Source: Hermatobates lingyangjiaoensis
Taxonomy: Eukaryota; Arthropoda; Insecta; Hemiptera; Hermatobatidae
NCBI GenBank assembly: GCA_026182355.1
Contig: JAPFBL010000551.1
Location: forward strand, 23,501 to 87,500
Reading direction: 5' to 3'
Length of the DNA: 64,000 nucleotides
In this document: positions 30,601 through 39,597 of the stretch, piece by piece
How the letters are laid out: every line of letters begins with the position of its first letter
Numbering within the stretch: the first letter of the stretch is position 1
Translations under genes and position numbers: made by a program
Notes under the pieces: model-generated
Told to the model about the DNA's origin: nothing
What the model saw: only the letters and a program-made list of their open reading frames with translations
Database searches by the model: none

Positions 30601-31148
30601 TTTCTCCCTCCTCTCTCTCTTCCCCTCCTCTTTCTCCCTCCTCCCTCTCATCCTCTCTCTCTACCCCTCCCTCTTATCCTCTCTCTCTTCCCCTCCCTCT
30701 TTCTCCCTCATCCCTCTCATCTTCTCTCTCTACCCCTCCCTCTCATCTCTATCCCATCCATCCCTCTCATCCTCTCTCTCTACCCCTCCTCTTTCTCCCT
30801 CCTCCCTCTCATCCTCTCTCTCTACCCCTCCCTCTTTCTCCCTCTCCTCTCTCTTCCCCTCCCTCTTTCTCCCTCCTCTCTCTCTTCCCCTCCCTCTTTC
30901 TCTCTTCTCTCTCCCTTCTCCCTCTCCTCTCTCTCCCATCTTTGTTATCCCTCACTCACAATCGTTTTCTTTCTGTTCTCAGGCTCAGCGAAGGCCTCAG
31001 TGGAAGGACTCTTCGTAAAATCCCCATGCTTGCCCATTCATTTCATCTAACCGTAAATGAAATTGTCTCTTTAGATACTTTTTATAAAGCTATGGAAAAA
31101 GTTATAATTGATTCAACGAAAAAAACAAACACCCTTATATCATACTAA
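15643..31148 (+). CDS. TRIP13: TRIP13 / Pch2-like AAA+ ATPase, complete, eight exons
   Basis: TRIP13 is a hexameric AAA+ ATPase that remodels HORMA-domain proteins such as MAD2 (with the p31comet adaptor) and meiotic HORMADs. It acts in spindle-checkpoint silencing and meiotic chromosome-axis control. Exons: 15643..15695, 15775..15937, 19914..20126, 23595..23822, 24680..24873, 26460..26613, 29011..29120, 30983..31148; total 1281 nt, 426 residues plus stop, close to the vertebrate 432. Visible motifs: [12 protein letters not shown], Walker [10 protein letters not shown], pore loop SKYFSESGK, Walker [27 protein letters not shown], sensor-1 FFSTSNI, arginine-finger region DRADI, and [13 protein letters not shown]. 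All junctions are GT-AG and in phase. The pore-loop aromatic is Tyr where human has Trp. The 3' ends of exons 4 and 6 are amplified into intronic minisatellites. Confidence 0.95.
15775..15937 (+). CDS. TRIP13: TRIP13 exon 2
   Basis: 163 bp after a TTTTAG acceptor, encoding [20 protein letters not shown] to LERLTSVE, followed by a GTACAG donor. It covers the diverged N-terminal domain. Phase joins exon 1 (split Ser) and exon 3 (phase 0). Confidence 0.82.
16090..16830 (-). pseudogene. Penelope-like element relic: end of RT and GIY-YIG region
   Basis: The minus strand encodes [20 protein letters not shown], then TLKRRFIKK, a GIY-YIG signature (GVY, KCKDC, Y-QTG, L..R). Upstream are fragments [20 protein letters not shown] and [19 protein letters not shown], which resemble the segment after the PLE reverse transcriptase. 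Many stops. It begins about 150 bp after TRIP13 exon 2. Confidence 0.65.
16955..17095 (-). pseudogene. Non-LTR retrotransposon C-terminus
   Basis: The minus strand encodes [20 protein letters not shown], then [20 protein letters not shown] and a stop. CxxC...TxxHLLLxC is the zinc-knuckle tail of Jockey/R1-like retrotransposons, of a different lineage from the copy at 8797-9042. Confidence 0.6.
17100..17640. other. Unassigned GC-richer island in TRIP13 intron 2
   Basis: Richer in G+C than its surroundings. It contains TTGCTCTGCCGGAGCGG-type dyads and no convincing reading frame. It may be the rest of the non-LTR element at 16955-17095 or another insertion. Confidence 0.3.
17992..18497 (+). 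mobile_element. Non-autonomous Helitron
   Basis: Starts A|TCTATATATAAATTCTCTT and ends with the hairpin ACCCGG-GCAACG-CCGGGT, 10-12 bp before CTTG|T. These are Helitron features: 5' TC, a short 3' hairpin, a near-CTRR end and insertion between A and T. The usual CTAG is CTTG here. No coding capacity. 506 bp. Confidence 0.7.
18941..19750 (-). mobile_element. Dimeric tRNA-SINE flanked by a 12-bp target duplication
   Basis: AGATAATATGTT at 18929-18940 recurs at 19751-19762. Between them lies a full SINE (18941 to about 19260, tail (TTAGG)3, inverted A box CCACTGAGCTA near its right end) and directly a second SINE lacking its tail (from about 19262). The outer duplication implies the pair inserted as one unit. 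A 260-bp element later inserted into the second copy. Confidence 0.8.
19356..19615 (-). mobile_element. 260-bp retro-insert inside a SINE, 14-bp target duplication
   Basis: GGTTTAACGTCCTT at 19342-19355 is repeated at 19616-19629. The insert starts CCTGTTTTGAT on the minus strand and ends ACTTATGAAAA, like a short retroposon. It is related to 9140-9375. Confidence 0.7.
19914..20126 (+). CDS. TRIP13: TRIP13 exon 3
   Basis: 71 codons, phase 0 to phase 0. It encodes [14 protein letters not shown], an acidic DSDDD stretch, and [20 protein letters not shown]. The last part matches the highly conserved W-LPA-EF-GLWDSLVYD signature of Pch2/TRIP13. Confidence 0.93.
20160..20740. repeat. Chimeric palindromic relic: family A inside family C
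   Basis: Family-C sequence (AATGAAATGGTC, GTAGTGTTCTTCCTCAGG, ATACCAGAGAGTTATCTATA) is interrupted at about 20203-20310 by a family-A piece with its own GACTCTGACGAAGACCGC core. It starts 33 bp after the TRIP13 exon 3 donor. The rest to 20740 matches the tail of the 11515-12145 element in part. Confidence 0.65.
21531..22578 (-). mobile_element. Helitron relic with helicase C-terminal codons
   Basis: On the minus strand the 3' end is hairpin CCGTC-AAA-GACGG, about 10 bp, CTAG|T at 21531. Minus-strand codons include [18 protein letters not shown], the block preceding the FAMT-NKSQGQ motif of Pif1-like Helitron helicases; the motif itself is lost. The 5' end is probably the TCTCTC/TATATA boundary near 22578. 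A close copy is at 37570. Confidence 0.7.
22620..22879. other. TRIP13 intron 3, no element recognised
   Basis: Mixed AT-rich sequence with a GGGGGTGGGGGG-type run near 22676. No exon or known repeat seen. Confidence 0.4.
22880..23455 (-). mobile_element. Older SINE interrupted by a younger SINE
   Basis: The outer SINE (22880-23095 and 23430-23451) is diverged. Its sequence GAGTACGTTA is duplicated around the inner copy (23086-23095 and 23420-23429), and the two outer pieces rejoin in register with other copies. Confidence 0.8.
23096..23419 (-). mobile_element. Full-length tRNA-derived SINE, reference copy (324 bp)
   Basis: With an exact 10-bp duplication this defines the family length. Read on the minus strand: GGGCCAGG head, A box TAGCTCAGTGG (23394-23404), B box GGTTCAATCC (23352-23361), about 240 bp of body, and a tail ending AACCTAACC. 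The A and B boxes match RNA polymerase III promoter consensus. At least ten copies or fragments are in the window. Confidence 0.9.
23595..23822 (+). CDS. TRIP13: TRIP13 exon 4 (Walker A and pore loop 1)
   Basis: 76 codons between a TGTTTCAG acceptor and GAG/GTATTC donor. It encodes [20 protein letters not shown] (Walker A), then [15 protein letters not shown] and [13 protein letters not shown] (pore loop 1). The last 45 or so bases and the donor are repeated seven more times in the intron. Using any later donor would read GTATTC onward into a stop within about seven codons. Confidence 0.93.
23775..24600 (+). repeat. Minisatellite of TRIP13 exon 4 end plus 5' splice site (8 units, 104-106 bp)
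   Basis: CGCACAG of the unit occurs at 23791, 23897, 24003, 24107, 24213, 24317, 24423 and 24529. Each unit contains the codons for [13 protein letters not shown] (with I/V, A/T, S/R and F/L changes), an intact GAG/GTATT donor and about 65 bp of intron. Two unit types (106 and 104 bp) partly alternate. The 104-bp type keeps CTTGTTGAGATC like the true exon. All frames through the 39-nt exon-like part remain open. Confidence 0.95.
24680..24873 (+). CDS. TRIP13: TRIP13 exon 5 (Walker B)
   Basis: Starts [16 protein letters not shown] after a GGTTTCAG acceptor, continues [11 protein letters not shown] (Walker B, catalytic Glu in DEVES), then [27 protein letters not shown] donor follows and the exon ends in phase 2. 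Confidence 0.95.
24905..25258. mobile_element. SINE fragments in two orientations
   Basis: 25017-25130 carries plus-strand SINE body (TTTGAGTTAGGCAAAATTTA). 25170-25258 carries a minus-strand head with inverted B box GTATTGAACCCCGG and an altered A box. Before these, TGTTTTCCAAAAATTT may be a worn hAT end. Confidence 0.55.
25325..25740. mobile_element. SINE nested in a SINE of opposite orientation
   Basis: A minus-strand SINE (tail GTTAGGTTACAGTGG at 25350, head to about 25740) is split near 25385-25553 by a plus-strand copy with clean boxes TAGCTCAGTGG and GGTTCAATCC. The inner copy is 5' complete but lacks the SINE 3' half. Confidence 0.75.
25754..26372 (+). mobile_element. hAT transposon relic in TRIP13 intron 5
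   Basis: Inverted ends CAGGGCTGTCC and GGACAACCCTG, with CTCTAGAG / CTCTGAAG flanks (8 bp, two differences). The plus strand encodes [36 protein letters not shown] and LKPAFV, the hAT dimerisation-region signature (MFGS-Y-CE-AFS-M--IKSK-RN). The rest of the transposase is missing. Confidence 0.8.
26460..26613 (+). CDS. TRIP13: TRIP13 exon 6 (sensor 1, arginine-finger region)
   Basis: Encodes [31 protein letters not shown] and [13 protein letters not shown]. The acceptor is CTGTTTCAG. The donor is the first GTATAA of a minisatellite, with a unit of about 50 bp, that also repeats the last 30 bases of this exon. Confidence 0.93.
26576..27010 (+). repeat. Minisatellite of TRIP13 exon 6 end plus 5' splice site (about 9 units, about 50 bp)
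   Basis: GAACTTATAA-type units start at 26602 (true exon), 26654, 26704 and 26756, then in decayed form near 26806, 26855, 26900, 26950 and 26998. The unit is CTACCTTTCATGCATTCATG (last exon codons) plus AACTTATAAGG/GTATAA (donor) plus ATACATTTAG. The first four units keep a GTATAA or GTAAAT donor context. Confidence 0.9.
27090..27386 (-). mobile_element. SINE, second 3'-end subfamily
   Basis: Same tRNA head and body as the main family (GGATCGAACCCC, TTCACCTCC, GACCGACGG) but the tail region is TTTAAACCGATCCCCTAGCG instead of the (CCTAA)n end. The same tail occurs at 51200-51345. Confidence 0.75.
27657..28300. repeat. SINE tail fragment, then palindromic family H around a CT-rich array
   Basis: 27657-27720 is a SINE 3' fragment. 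From 27745 family H begins (AGAGTAACACACAGAG, ATTCTCGGGCATTCAG) and after a CCCTCTCTTT tract its plus-strand core appears: CTGAAGA, C, GGA-TTG-TCT, GAAA near 28215-28237. The ORFs of 71-103 codons here are low-complexity and not genes. Confidence 0.6.
28335..28615 (-). mobile_element. SINE with internal 60-bp duplication
   Basis: The segment TTTAGAGTAGTGATCTTTAA to GACATCGTACA occurs twice in tandem (28373-28412 and 28428-28468). The head has an inverted GTATTGAACCC B box. Confidence 0.7.
28770..28965. repeat. Palindromic element, family G
   Basis: ATACTAATATTAAAACTATAATAYG-type arms with TCTTACCTCGTACA / TGTACGAGGTAAGA mirror. The centre has TTGAAGA, T, GGGTG-AC-ACCC, then an altered AAAAC where other copies have GAAAC. 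Confidence 0.75.
29011..29120 (+). CDS. TRIP13: TRIP13 exon 7
   Basis: Encodes [20 protein letters not shown], then [15 protein letters not shown], between TACTTCAG and GTATGT. This is the variable part of the AAA+ lid; identification rests on phase, position and length (about 37 residues compared with about 42 in human). Confidence 0.82.
29345..29770. repeat. Palindromic element, family A, large copy
   Basis: ATCAAACCACAATATGAAAT at left and its mirror at right, with long internal arms (TTAAAAGGGTG / CACCCTTTTAA). It lies in the last TRIP13 intron, directly before the pyrimidine array. Confidence 0.75.
29800..30975 (+). repeat. Pyrimidine minisatellite of more than 1 kb before TRIP13 exon 8
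   Basis: Almost purely C and T on the sense strand. The core has a unit of about 108-110 bp containing ATCCCATCCCTCCC (at about 30141, 30249, 30357 and 30467), flanked by more irregular CTCTCC repeats. It ends a few bases before the acceptor at 30982. It creates a spurious open frame of 455 codons (29683-31050) that runs into exon 8 sequence in the wrong frame; this is not a gene. Confidence 0.9.
30983..31148 (+). CDS. TRIP13: TRIP13 exon 8 (stop codon)
   Basis: Encodes [20 protein letters not shown] and ends KTNTLISY followed by TAA. SEGLSGR-LRK-P-LAH is the conserved C-terminal signature of the family. The acceptor TTCTCAG at 30976-30982 follows more than 1 kb of pyrimidine-rich repeat. 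Confidence 0.95.
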
Positions 31149-31176
31149 AATATCACTTAGATGCTTTTAAAGATGA

Positions 31177-31182
31177 AATAAA
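31177..31182 (+). terminator. Candidate polyadenylation signal of TRIP13
   Basis: AATAAA about 29 bases after the stop codon. In sequence this AT-rich the hexamer is common, so this is only the first candidate. Confidence 0.3.
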
Positions 31183-31984
31183 AAAAAGTACAAAACTTCG
31201 TCAAAAGCCGAAACTTACTTATGTATATATGTTTTCAAAATAATAAGTTATAAAAACTAGAAAAAATTATTTATATAATTAAATGTTTCAAAATAAAAAA
31301 GTTTTTTGTTTATTACAAAAAACTTTAAATTTAGCATTCTAGATATAAAAATTATACTTTAAACAGAATAAATTATATATTGACTGAAAAAGTAAAGTGA
31401 AAAGAAGAATCAGTATTAAAAAAATATTTCTTTTAATTAACATTTTTTTAATTACTATTTGTTAGCTTATTTTAATCTTTTTTTTTTAAATAAGTTCAAT
31501 TTTTAATGAACTCACATTTTTCAGATTTTTTTTGGACTTTCTTTATAATTATAAGAAATCATAAAAAATAAGTTAACAAAATATCTTTTTGAATTGCTTT
31601 ATATCTTTAATTTATATATTATTATGGTTGTGTATATACCATTTTATATATATCATTTGTATCTTGTTTAATATCTGATTGTTCTGTAAAACATTGAGAA
31701 ATTCTAGTTGATTAAAGAAAAAGCTCTAAAGAATATAGATATTTTTTTCTTCATAATTTATTTATTGTGTATTTTATCATTGTTATATCAGTTTACTTTC
31801 ACTTTTAATGTACGACGATTTATTTATAATGATCTGTTAATCTTGTAAATTAATATATTTCATATTTGACGATAGTTGTTATTGCGATGAAAAAGTCTAT
31901 ACTGTCTATAATCAAATCCAGATCAACTTAATGATTCCGTCTGACGAGGTGTTTAAGAACATGAGATTGGCTATATATATATCT
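31183..31984. other. AT-rich intergenic DNA after TRIP13
   Basis: Very AT-rich, includes the likely TRIP13 3' UTR. No repeats of the named families and no exon seen. Confidence 0.5.
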
Positions 31985-32086
31985 ATGAGTTCAAAATTCA
32001 AGAAGAGTAACACACAGAGTAAGGAAACACACTTACAAACTGAAATTTTCGGGTAATCTGTCTTCAGGAGGAAAGAGAAAGCCCAA

Positions 32087-32132
<46 letters not shown>

Positions 32133-34520
32133 GTTATCAGCCTTTGGAGCGATTCACTTCTTTTCCTGAAGACGAGGACATCGAAATATAGTAGTGAGTT
32201 CAGTGATTCTTTTCTATGTGTTCGTTTTAAATTCTAGTTTATATATATATATATATATATATCAATGATCAAACCACAATAAGAAATATGAAAACAAGAC
32301 TAAGATCTTTCAACCGTAACAAGCGGTCTTCGTCAGAGTCAAAAACCCAACTGACTCTGACGAAGACCGCTTGTACGGTTGAAAGATCTTAGTCTTGTTT
32401 TCCCATTTCTTATTGTGGTTTGATCATTGATTGTTATTTCGCGTGTTTATGTGAAATCTTTATATATATATTATTGAATTTAATGGCAGATTCTGCATTC
32501 ACGACTTTCTTACTTATAGCTTCTATTTTCCTTACAATTTTCTTTTGAGAAGGTGATAATTGCCAAAGCAAACAAGTCGTGAATGCAGAATCTGCCATTA
32601 AATTCAATAATATATGCTTGAAAGAGGACTTGCTGCCGAAATACACTAATATATATATATATATATATATAGGTGTATAATGTAATCGGGATTTGGTCAA
32701 TTTTCCAGGATCAAAATCAAACTCTCAATGCCGACGTTTCGGTTTTATTTAAAACCTTTTTCATAGGCAGAAGTCAGAATTTTTGAATTAGAAAAATGAT
32801 GAAATTTACATTATATAAAATGAAGTAACAATAGATAGTTAGTGAACTAACATCTTAACTGGTCAAAAACTTGGACCAGACTGATATGAAAAAGGTTTTA
32901 AATAAAACCAAAACGTCAGCATTGAGAGTTTGATTTTGATCCTGGAAAATTGACCGAATCCCGATTACATTATACACCTATTCTATCCAACGGTTGATAT
33001 ATTATTGAATTTGTTGTATATATATATATATATATATATTTGTAAATTTGGGGAGCAATCCTTCTTTTATACGTGTTTTGTTGAACGACCTTTGTACTTT
33101 GGCATGAATAAATTTTATTCCATCGAAGAAAAATAATTTTTAATGTAATACTTAGTTTTTCTGTTTCAAAATTTATACTTCTGCCTATGAAAAAGGTTTT
33201 CAAATTAAAACCGAAACGTTGGCAATGAGAGTTTAATTTGAACCTGATGAACTGACCGAGTCCCGGTAAACTACCTGGTATAGTTTTGTTTCTATTCCAC
33301 GGTCGATACTTTTATCAATATATATATATAGATAGTTCAATATAGACAAAGAAACAGAGAAATCAAAAGAACACACTTACAGTCTCTAATTTTCGGTTTG
33401 AACCGTCTTCAGGAGAGATAAGAGAGGGAAACCAAGCGCACTGGTTCAGAGATGGTTGGAGACTCGTTTTGGATCGTATTTCCAACGAAAAAGTATATAT
33501 ATATCAATGATCAAACCACAATATGAAATGGGTAAAAGAGGCTAAGATCTTTCAACCGTAACAAGCGGTCTTCGTCAGAGTCAAAAAAAAAAAGTCAGAT
33601 CCAACTGACTGACGAAGACCGCTTCGTTTTTCTATAAATGTAATATAATACATTTATTGTATTATAATACTATATTTTTAAACTTAACAAAAGTGTAATT
33701 ATTTAGGATAGGTGAAGGTCAACGATAAATTGTTTTTATACAGAAAATTGTAAATTAAACTAATAGAAGTTAATTCTATTTATTTTAAGCTGTTATTATT
33801 TGTACTTTTTGTCACCATAGTAGACAAAAATTAATTTTTTTTTTAAAAAAAGGAAGGTTTTTTTACTTCACCATAAAAAATAAAATAAGTAAATAATTAA
33901 AAAATAGTTTCGACTGATTTTTATATATTTTGTGTATTTTATACATTTATTATACTGTATATAAAGAATATTCATGGAAAACATCGATTTTGACAGGTTC
34001 ATACATCTTGATCTTCCCTGTAAAGAATATGTTTACTGTTCTGTAAGTACAGTACTTTGATTATTGGAGATATTGATTTTTAAATAAGTTTTAAAGGTTT
34101 GCCTTAAAATTCAGTCCCAAGAATGTGAAACAATATATTTAATAATATTGCTTAAAAAAATCCTAGACGCTAGATGTATCTACCGATGTGATATATTGAT
34201 TTAGCTAAGCAATATAACACAAAATAATAGAACAGTTTCACAAAAAAAAACATTAAAATACATATGCATATATTTATATTTACCTTACTTTATGTACAGT
34301 AAATAAAAAGATTTCACATAAACACGTGAAATAACAATCAATGATCAAACCACAATAAGAAATGGGAAAACAAGACTAAGATCTTTCAACCGTAACAAGT
34401 GGTCTTCGTCAGAGTCAAAAACCCAACAGAGGGTTTTTGACTCTGACGAAGACCACTTGTTACGGTTGAAAGATCTTAGTCTTGTTTTCCCATTTCTTAT
34501 TGTGGTTTGATCATTCATGT
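31985..34520. repeat. Cluster of seven palindromic elements (families H, A, F, F, D, A, A)
   Basis: In order: H 31985-32225 around (TA)n, with CTGAAGA, C, GA...TC, GAAAT; A 32262-32465; F 32680-33015; F half 33170-33300; D 33340-33490; A short 33505-33625; A 34309-34520 with core 34443-34471. Between them are (TA)n runs and, at 33630-34308, AT-rich DNA without recognisable content. Confidence 0.75.
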
Positions 34521-34529
34521 ACAGTATTG

Positions 34530-36115
34530 TGATATTGAAATTTGACGGAATTACATGTTTTGAAGTCCCCCAAAATATTTTATTATGTTTTTTCGATAGC
34601 TGTGTGTGTAATCTATGTATCTAAAAGTTTCTGCAGACACTACAGTCTATCTTTGATGGATCAAATTATTTTACAACAAAAATTAGCCTCATTGTGTAGA
34701 TGTGCTATTTTGTTTGGGAGCAATTATGCATAATGGAAAAGTCACTTTTTTTGGCCAAAATATGTTTTTAAACATTTTTTTTACTGAACTACTAATTCTA
34801 GAGTTTTGCAATTTTGGTTTCATCTTTGAAGTTACAAAATCAATAACGGAAAACATTCTCAGATGTTTAAAACGACAGGAAACTTTTTTTTTCTTTTCAT
34901 TCAATCTGAAGTTTCTAAGGACGATAGAAGCCATACCGTTTGACGGATCAAAATAAAATTATACCTAAACATAGTACTTTAAGTATGTGATGGATAGATA
35001 AGATGAGACAATTTTTTTCAAAATTACATTAATTAAAAGGTTGTTAGGGTAGATTTTATGTTTTAAGAAAATATTTTTTAACGCTAAAAGGCTTACTAAA
35101 AAAACAATGAAATTTTGCTTAAAAAAATTGGACAGAAAATTAGATATTTATAAAAAAAAAAGCCCGTGAAATTTCAATTGCTGCAGAGAGCAATAAAGCC
35201 ATAAAGACTGAATATTTATCCCGGACTAATGGATCACTAAAAATTTTTTCAGTAAATCGACTGAAATAAAATTCATGTTTAGAGGGTTAATGAAAAAATT
35301 TGAAATGATTTTATGACTTGAGATGTAAGAAGGATAAAATTTTATACATATTACTCGACGCAATCAAACATACAAGTTCTATGCTTTTCATGGTATGATG
35401 GATTTGTCTAACAAAATACACTTATCAATAAATTATATGCTGCATCTTTGAACAAAACTTAATGTCAGATGTAGATTTTCTTGTGCTGATAAATCATATT
35501 ATCTATGGGTAATAAATATTAAAGTATGAGGTATGGATTTATTCCGTTCTACAATACAAAATGGATACTAATATTAAACTAATTCTTCGATGATACTGAC
35601 ACTGAAATTTGGTCTTATATGTTTCTGACATTTTTCAGACAGGAAAAGAAATATTTTGAAGTCCCAAAGGGAAAACTTAGGCTATATTTTCAATGTAGAA
35701 GGTTAGATGACAATATACACTGGTCATGTATCAGATATACTAGCTATGGAAACAAAAGCCTTGTTCTCCTGTAAGAGATTATTTCGTAATATTTTTTTTT
35801 TCTTTGGCTTTACGAAACTGTTATTACCTCTATGGTAACAAGGATATTATATGCATAAGTTGTCTTACAAACAAAAGAAACTTGTGTATTAATAATAACT
35901 GGTTCAATCACTATCTGTACGGTCTCCAGGAATGAAATACTAACAAACATCTCTCATATATACAATTATATTATACCTACATGGAATATTATATACTCAA
36001 GAGGTTTGATATTACATTTACTTATAGTAAAGTTGAATGGAGACCACTCCAGATGTTCTATATTGATAACATAAGCATATCAACAAGTTTCTTAAGTATT
36101 TAGAAGCATATGTAC
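34530..36115 (+). mobile_element. Unclassified dispersed element, longest copy
   Basis: Begins GACGGAATTACATGTTTTGA and includes AGCAATTATGCATAATGGAA, AAATCGACTGAAATAAAATT, TGATGGATTTGTCTAACAAA and AAGTTGAATGGAGACCACTC. Parts recur in the same order at 53165-54400, 60660-61020 and 62735-63310, and inverted near 40020-41350. No coding frame, no clear terminal repeats. Confidence 0.6.
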
Positions 36116-37569
36116 AACACTACGAAATGCCAAATGGTAAAACTCATTTTACAAAATAATTAAAAACCTATTATTCAAAGACGAAATTCGAACTAGTTTA
36201 ATTACAAATCAATATATAATTCAGATATTTATATATTTAATTCAGCTGTTATCTGAAGTGATACTACTTAGGTTGGGTGACAGTCTAGCCCGTCCAAAGG
36301 TAAAGTAAATTAATTCTCTAGTTAAATCAGTATTAACACAAGGCTCCCTGGTCATCCTCCTTTTGCAAATATTGATTCCTTGAGTTCTTTTTTTCCGAGA
36401 TGTATAGAGCTATCTGTAGATTTAAATCTATAGTTACCTACTTGTTATTTAAAAATTCATTTCTTTTTAAATAAATATTCTTAGAAATAATGATTATGTT
36501 TTATAATCATACGTTATCACAGACTTTATTAATTTGAAGTTAAATAAAAGTAAGGTTATCATTAAAAAAAGTGATTTATTTTGATAAATAAATAACCTTT
36601 TGAATAATAAACCTTACTTATTATTTAATAACGTATTTCAAATTTATTGTATGTTAAAAAAAATTATTTTGTTTGGTAACCAGAGAACCAAAGTTTTCAA
36701 ATATATTGGTCTCTTAGTATTATGTGTATTTGCAACACTGTGCAAGAAATCTCGCCTTTCTAATGAAAACAGCTGATAGCTTTCAGCCATCTTGTCTGGT
36801 AACATTGACGGGAGCTCCTACAATTTTATGATAACCTAGTAAATTGTCGTTCTGTTCTCACTATCAGAAATTTTCCCGTGAGAAAACAAACCTGCAAAAA
36901 ACTTGGAATACTTCTAGTATTAGTAAGAATTATTTCTATTTTGTTTTATACTATAGAATTTGTTAGAAGATAAAAGAATGGTAACATTAAGAATGCATGC
37001 ATTATTGATCTTGTGAAATAATAATGAACTGCAGAACTGAACTGCTACCTGATGAAATTCGATTAAGGCCAAGATTGTCTGTTCAAAGTGGCACAAACTG
37101 AATGCTTCTTCAGTACTCGGTCATGGCGGGATCATTTAAGACACCCACCATGAAGAACCAGGAGGGTTTCCAACGTAGGTTCTTGATCTTGGACACTCGG
37201 AGCCCCCCTCCTATAGTTAGTTGTACCTTTAAGTTCTGAAAAGATTCCAAATAAACAAACATATAAGGACCATTTAATTTAAGGACCAGGAATTTATATT
37301 CTATTCCTGAATTTAAATGGGGAATTTATATTCGTGTCTAAACAATTCTCTCTGTATTCTCGTTCTTATACTCTTTATCAATTCCACTCGGCATCTCGAT
37401 TGATAACACATAGTTCAAACGCTTAACCCTAGGGTGAGCGCACAACGGAATAACCAAACCCCCCACCCATCACCTGTTTCTTAAACAGTGTTGCCAGTAA
37501 GGTCCCCTATAAAAAAGTCCCCTATAAAAACTAACAAAAATACGGTGAAAACAGTAATAATATTCAATA
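36116..37569. other. Intergenic DNA, nothing recognised
   Basis: AT-rich to 37000, then a slightly richer stretch (37040-37230) without a convincing frame on either strand. Confidence 0.4.
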
Positions 37570-38875
37570 CTAGCAAATGTACCCGTCTTTGACGGAATCA
37601 AAAATTCTATTATACTTGGTATTCCAAAATATCAATTATAGTATTATACTAATACTATAATTAGAAATTATAGAATAGTAGAAAACACCATTATTAGTAC
37701 AGTGTTAAACAAATGCCTCTGTATACACTACATTAGCTGTCTGTCCTTCAGGTTCATGGAAGAACAATCAGTTGAAACCTCTGACTATTGAGCAAGTAAA
37801 CTACAGTTGACCATGTGAGAAAAACTTGGTTTCGCTAACTTGAATTCCTGCGTTAGATAAAGTCTCCCTTTGCGACTTAGTTAACGTCATTGCGAAATAG
37901 ACTCTGAGGGGACCTTGCAATCATTTGAATGGAAACAGACAGTGGCTCGGAATCAATGGTATGCGTGGTATACACACAGACTCCCCAATACCACATCCAG
38001 TCATTATGTCCGCCTCTATGGCATATCTGTGTAGAGCACGAACTCAGAGTCGTGTCCCGTTGCACAGTTTTTGGGTCACTCATGTTTCGTAACATCAAAT
38101 TTGTTACTGCTATAAATTGCAGCATCATTGGTGCTCCTACTTTAAGTTTTTACTCATGAGCAGGCAGTCCAGGAGAAATAAATTCAGAGTCAAGAAATTC
38201 AATTAGATAATGAACTGCTTCTTCATCACTAATCCAATCTCTTTACTGACTTGTAACTTCTTTTTTCGGCTTCATATAGCGTAAGAACTTTGTTGATTTC
38301 TCATGCCTGTTCATATTAAGAGTTGAGAATTGCTCGTTTACAAAACTATTTATTCGTATTAGATAGTACATCCTCAACTCTGGGAAACTCTGGTACCTTT
38401 TCAAAGATGTCAAATACGCAATATATTCATATGCTCAATTGAAATTAAAATCAACTAACAATACCTACTTGCCACACCTGTGTATTTTCAAAACAAACTT
38501 GTCTGTAAAGTTAGGAAAATACAGCTAAAAGCCCCATAACTTCGCTTCTGTACTGAATTAATAATCTATTTAGAGCCCATATTTTAAGTTAGGCACACAC
38601 AAATCCAGTGTCAATGTTTCAGCTCGCTATGTCTTATGGTGGCTGAGTTTACTTGTGACAAACATTTTTGCGTTAAACGTCCATAACTTCACTTCTACGT
38701 TGAATTTCCAATCAATTCATAGCCTATATTTTAAGTTAGACCTACACAAATCTACTGTAAAAGTTTCAGCTTTATATGTCTTATGGTAGCTGAGTTTACC
38801 TGTGACAAAGTTTTGCGGACAAACCGACAAACCGACAGAAATTTTTCTAAGGGTGGATTCGGTTTCTCCAATGTA
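37570..38875 (-). mobile_element. Helitron relic, second copy
   Basis: The same 3' terminus as 21531 (GACGG hairpin, CTAG|T at 37570-37573) and the same decayed helicase segment (37877-38128, minus). It extends further 5', with internal near-repeats of CATAACTTCRCTTCTR...TTTAAGTTAG at 38540, 38680 and 38730. The 5' end is not certain. Confidence 0.65.
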
Positions 38876-39597
38876 TGAAACGTAAAGAAAACATGAAATG
38901 AGTCAGTTCTAAGCAATGTACAGACAAAATCATTATTTTATTTATAAAGATTACAACAAAACTGATTAATTTTAAATTCACTATTAGGCCAATGTTTATT
39001 CATTTCAGATTAAAAAACATTTAGAATGGTATAATAATTTACTAAATGTAATAGTCTAAGTATATTAGAAATCATTTGAACTTAGTGATCTCCAGTTTGC
39101 CGCTTATAAAAAAATTTTACTCATTGTTACAGAATTTAAACAAGTAATAATGAGTACTAATTACATTTAGGAGCACTCATTGAATAACATTATTTTAGAG
39201 TATAGGCAGTTGATCTAGTTGTTTCGATTATAATTTGGGACAGCATATAAAAACAATAATTAAGTTGAAATATTGGATATATATATTTAATTTATCTTGA
39301 AAAATTCAATAAGATATTATGTTAAATAATGTGAATGGTTATATTTTTTTTTAATTACTATATTAAAAACAAATATTATTTAAACTAGTAATTATTTAAA
39401 ATGAAATTTCTTTGTAATGAATAACTTATATTGAACTTTAAAATTTTAAAAAGATAAAGGTAAACAAATCGTGCAATTAGATATAATATGATAAGTTTTT
39501 TTTTACATATATAATGTTGAAATGATCCAAAGTTATTAAATTGTTAGGATATTATATTATACATGCATATTGTTATTACCACTGAGGTTAGTAAGAT
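38876..39597. other. Intergenic DNA, nothing recognised
   Basis: AT-rich, no exon or named repeat seen. Confidence 0.4.

Noticed and set aside
29683..31050. 455-codon open frame of Ser/Pro/Leu
   Set aside because: It is the translation of the C/T minisatellite in the last TRIP13 intron and runs through exon 8 in a wrong frame.
37040..37250. Possible exon in a slightly GC-richer stretch
   Set aside because: No frame longer than about 60 codons, no splice signals in phase, no recognised motif.
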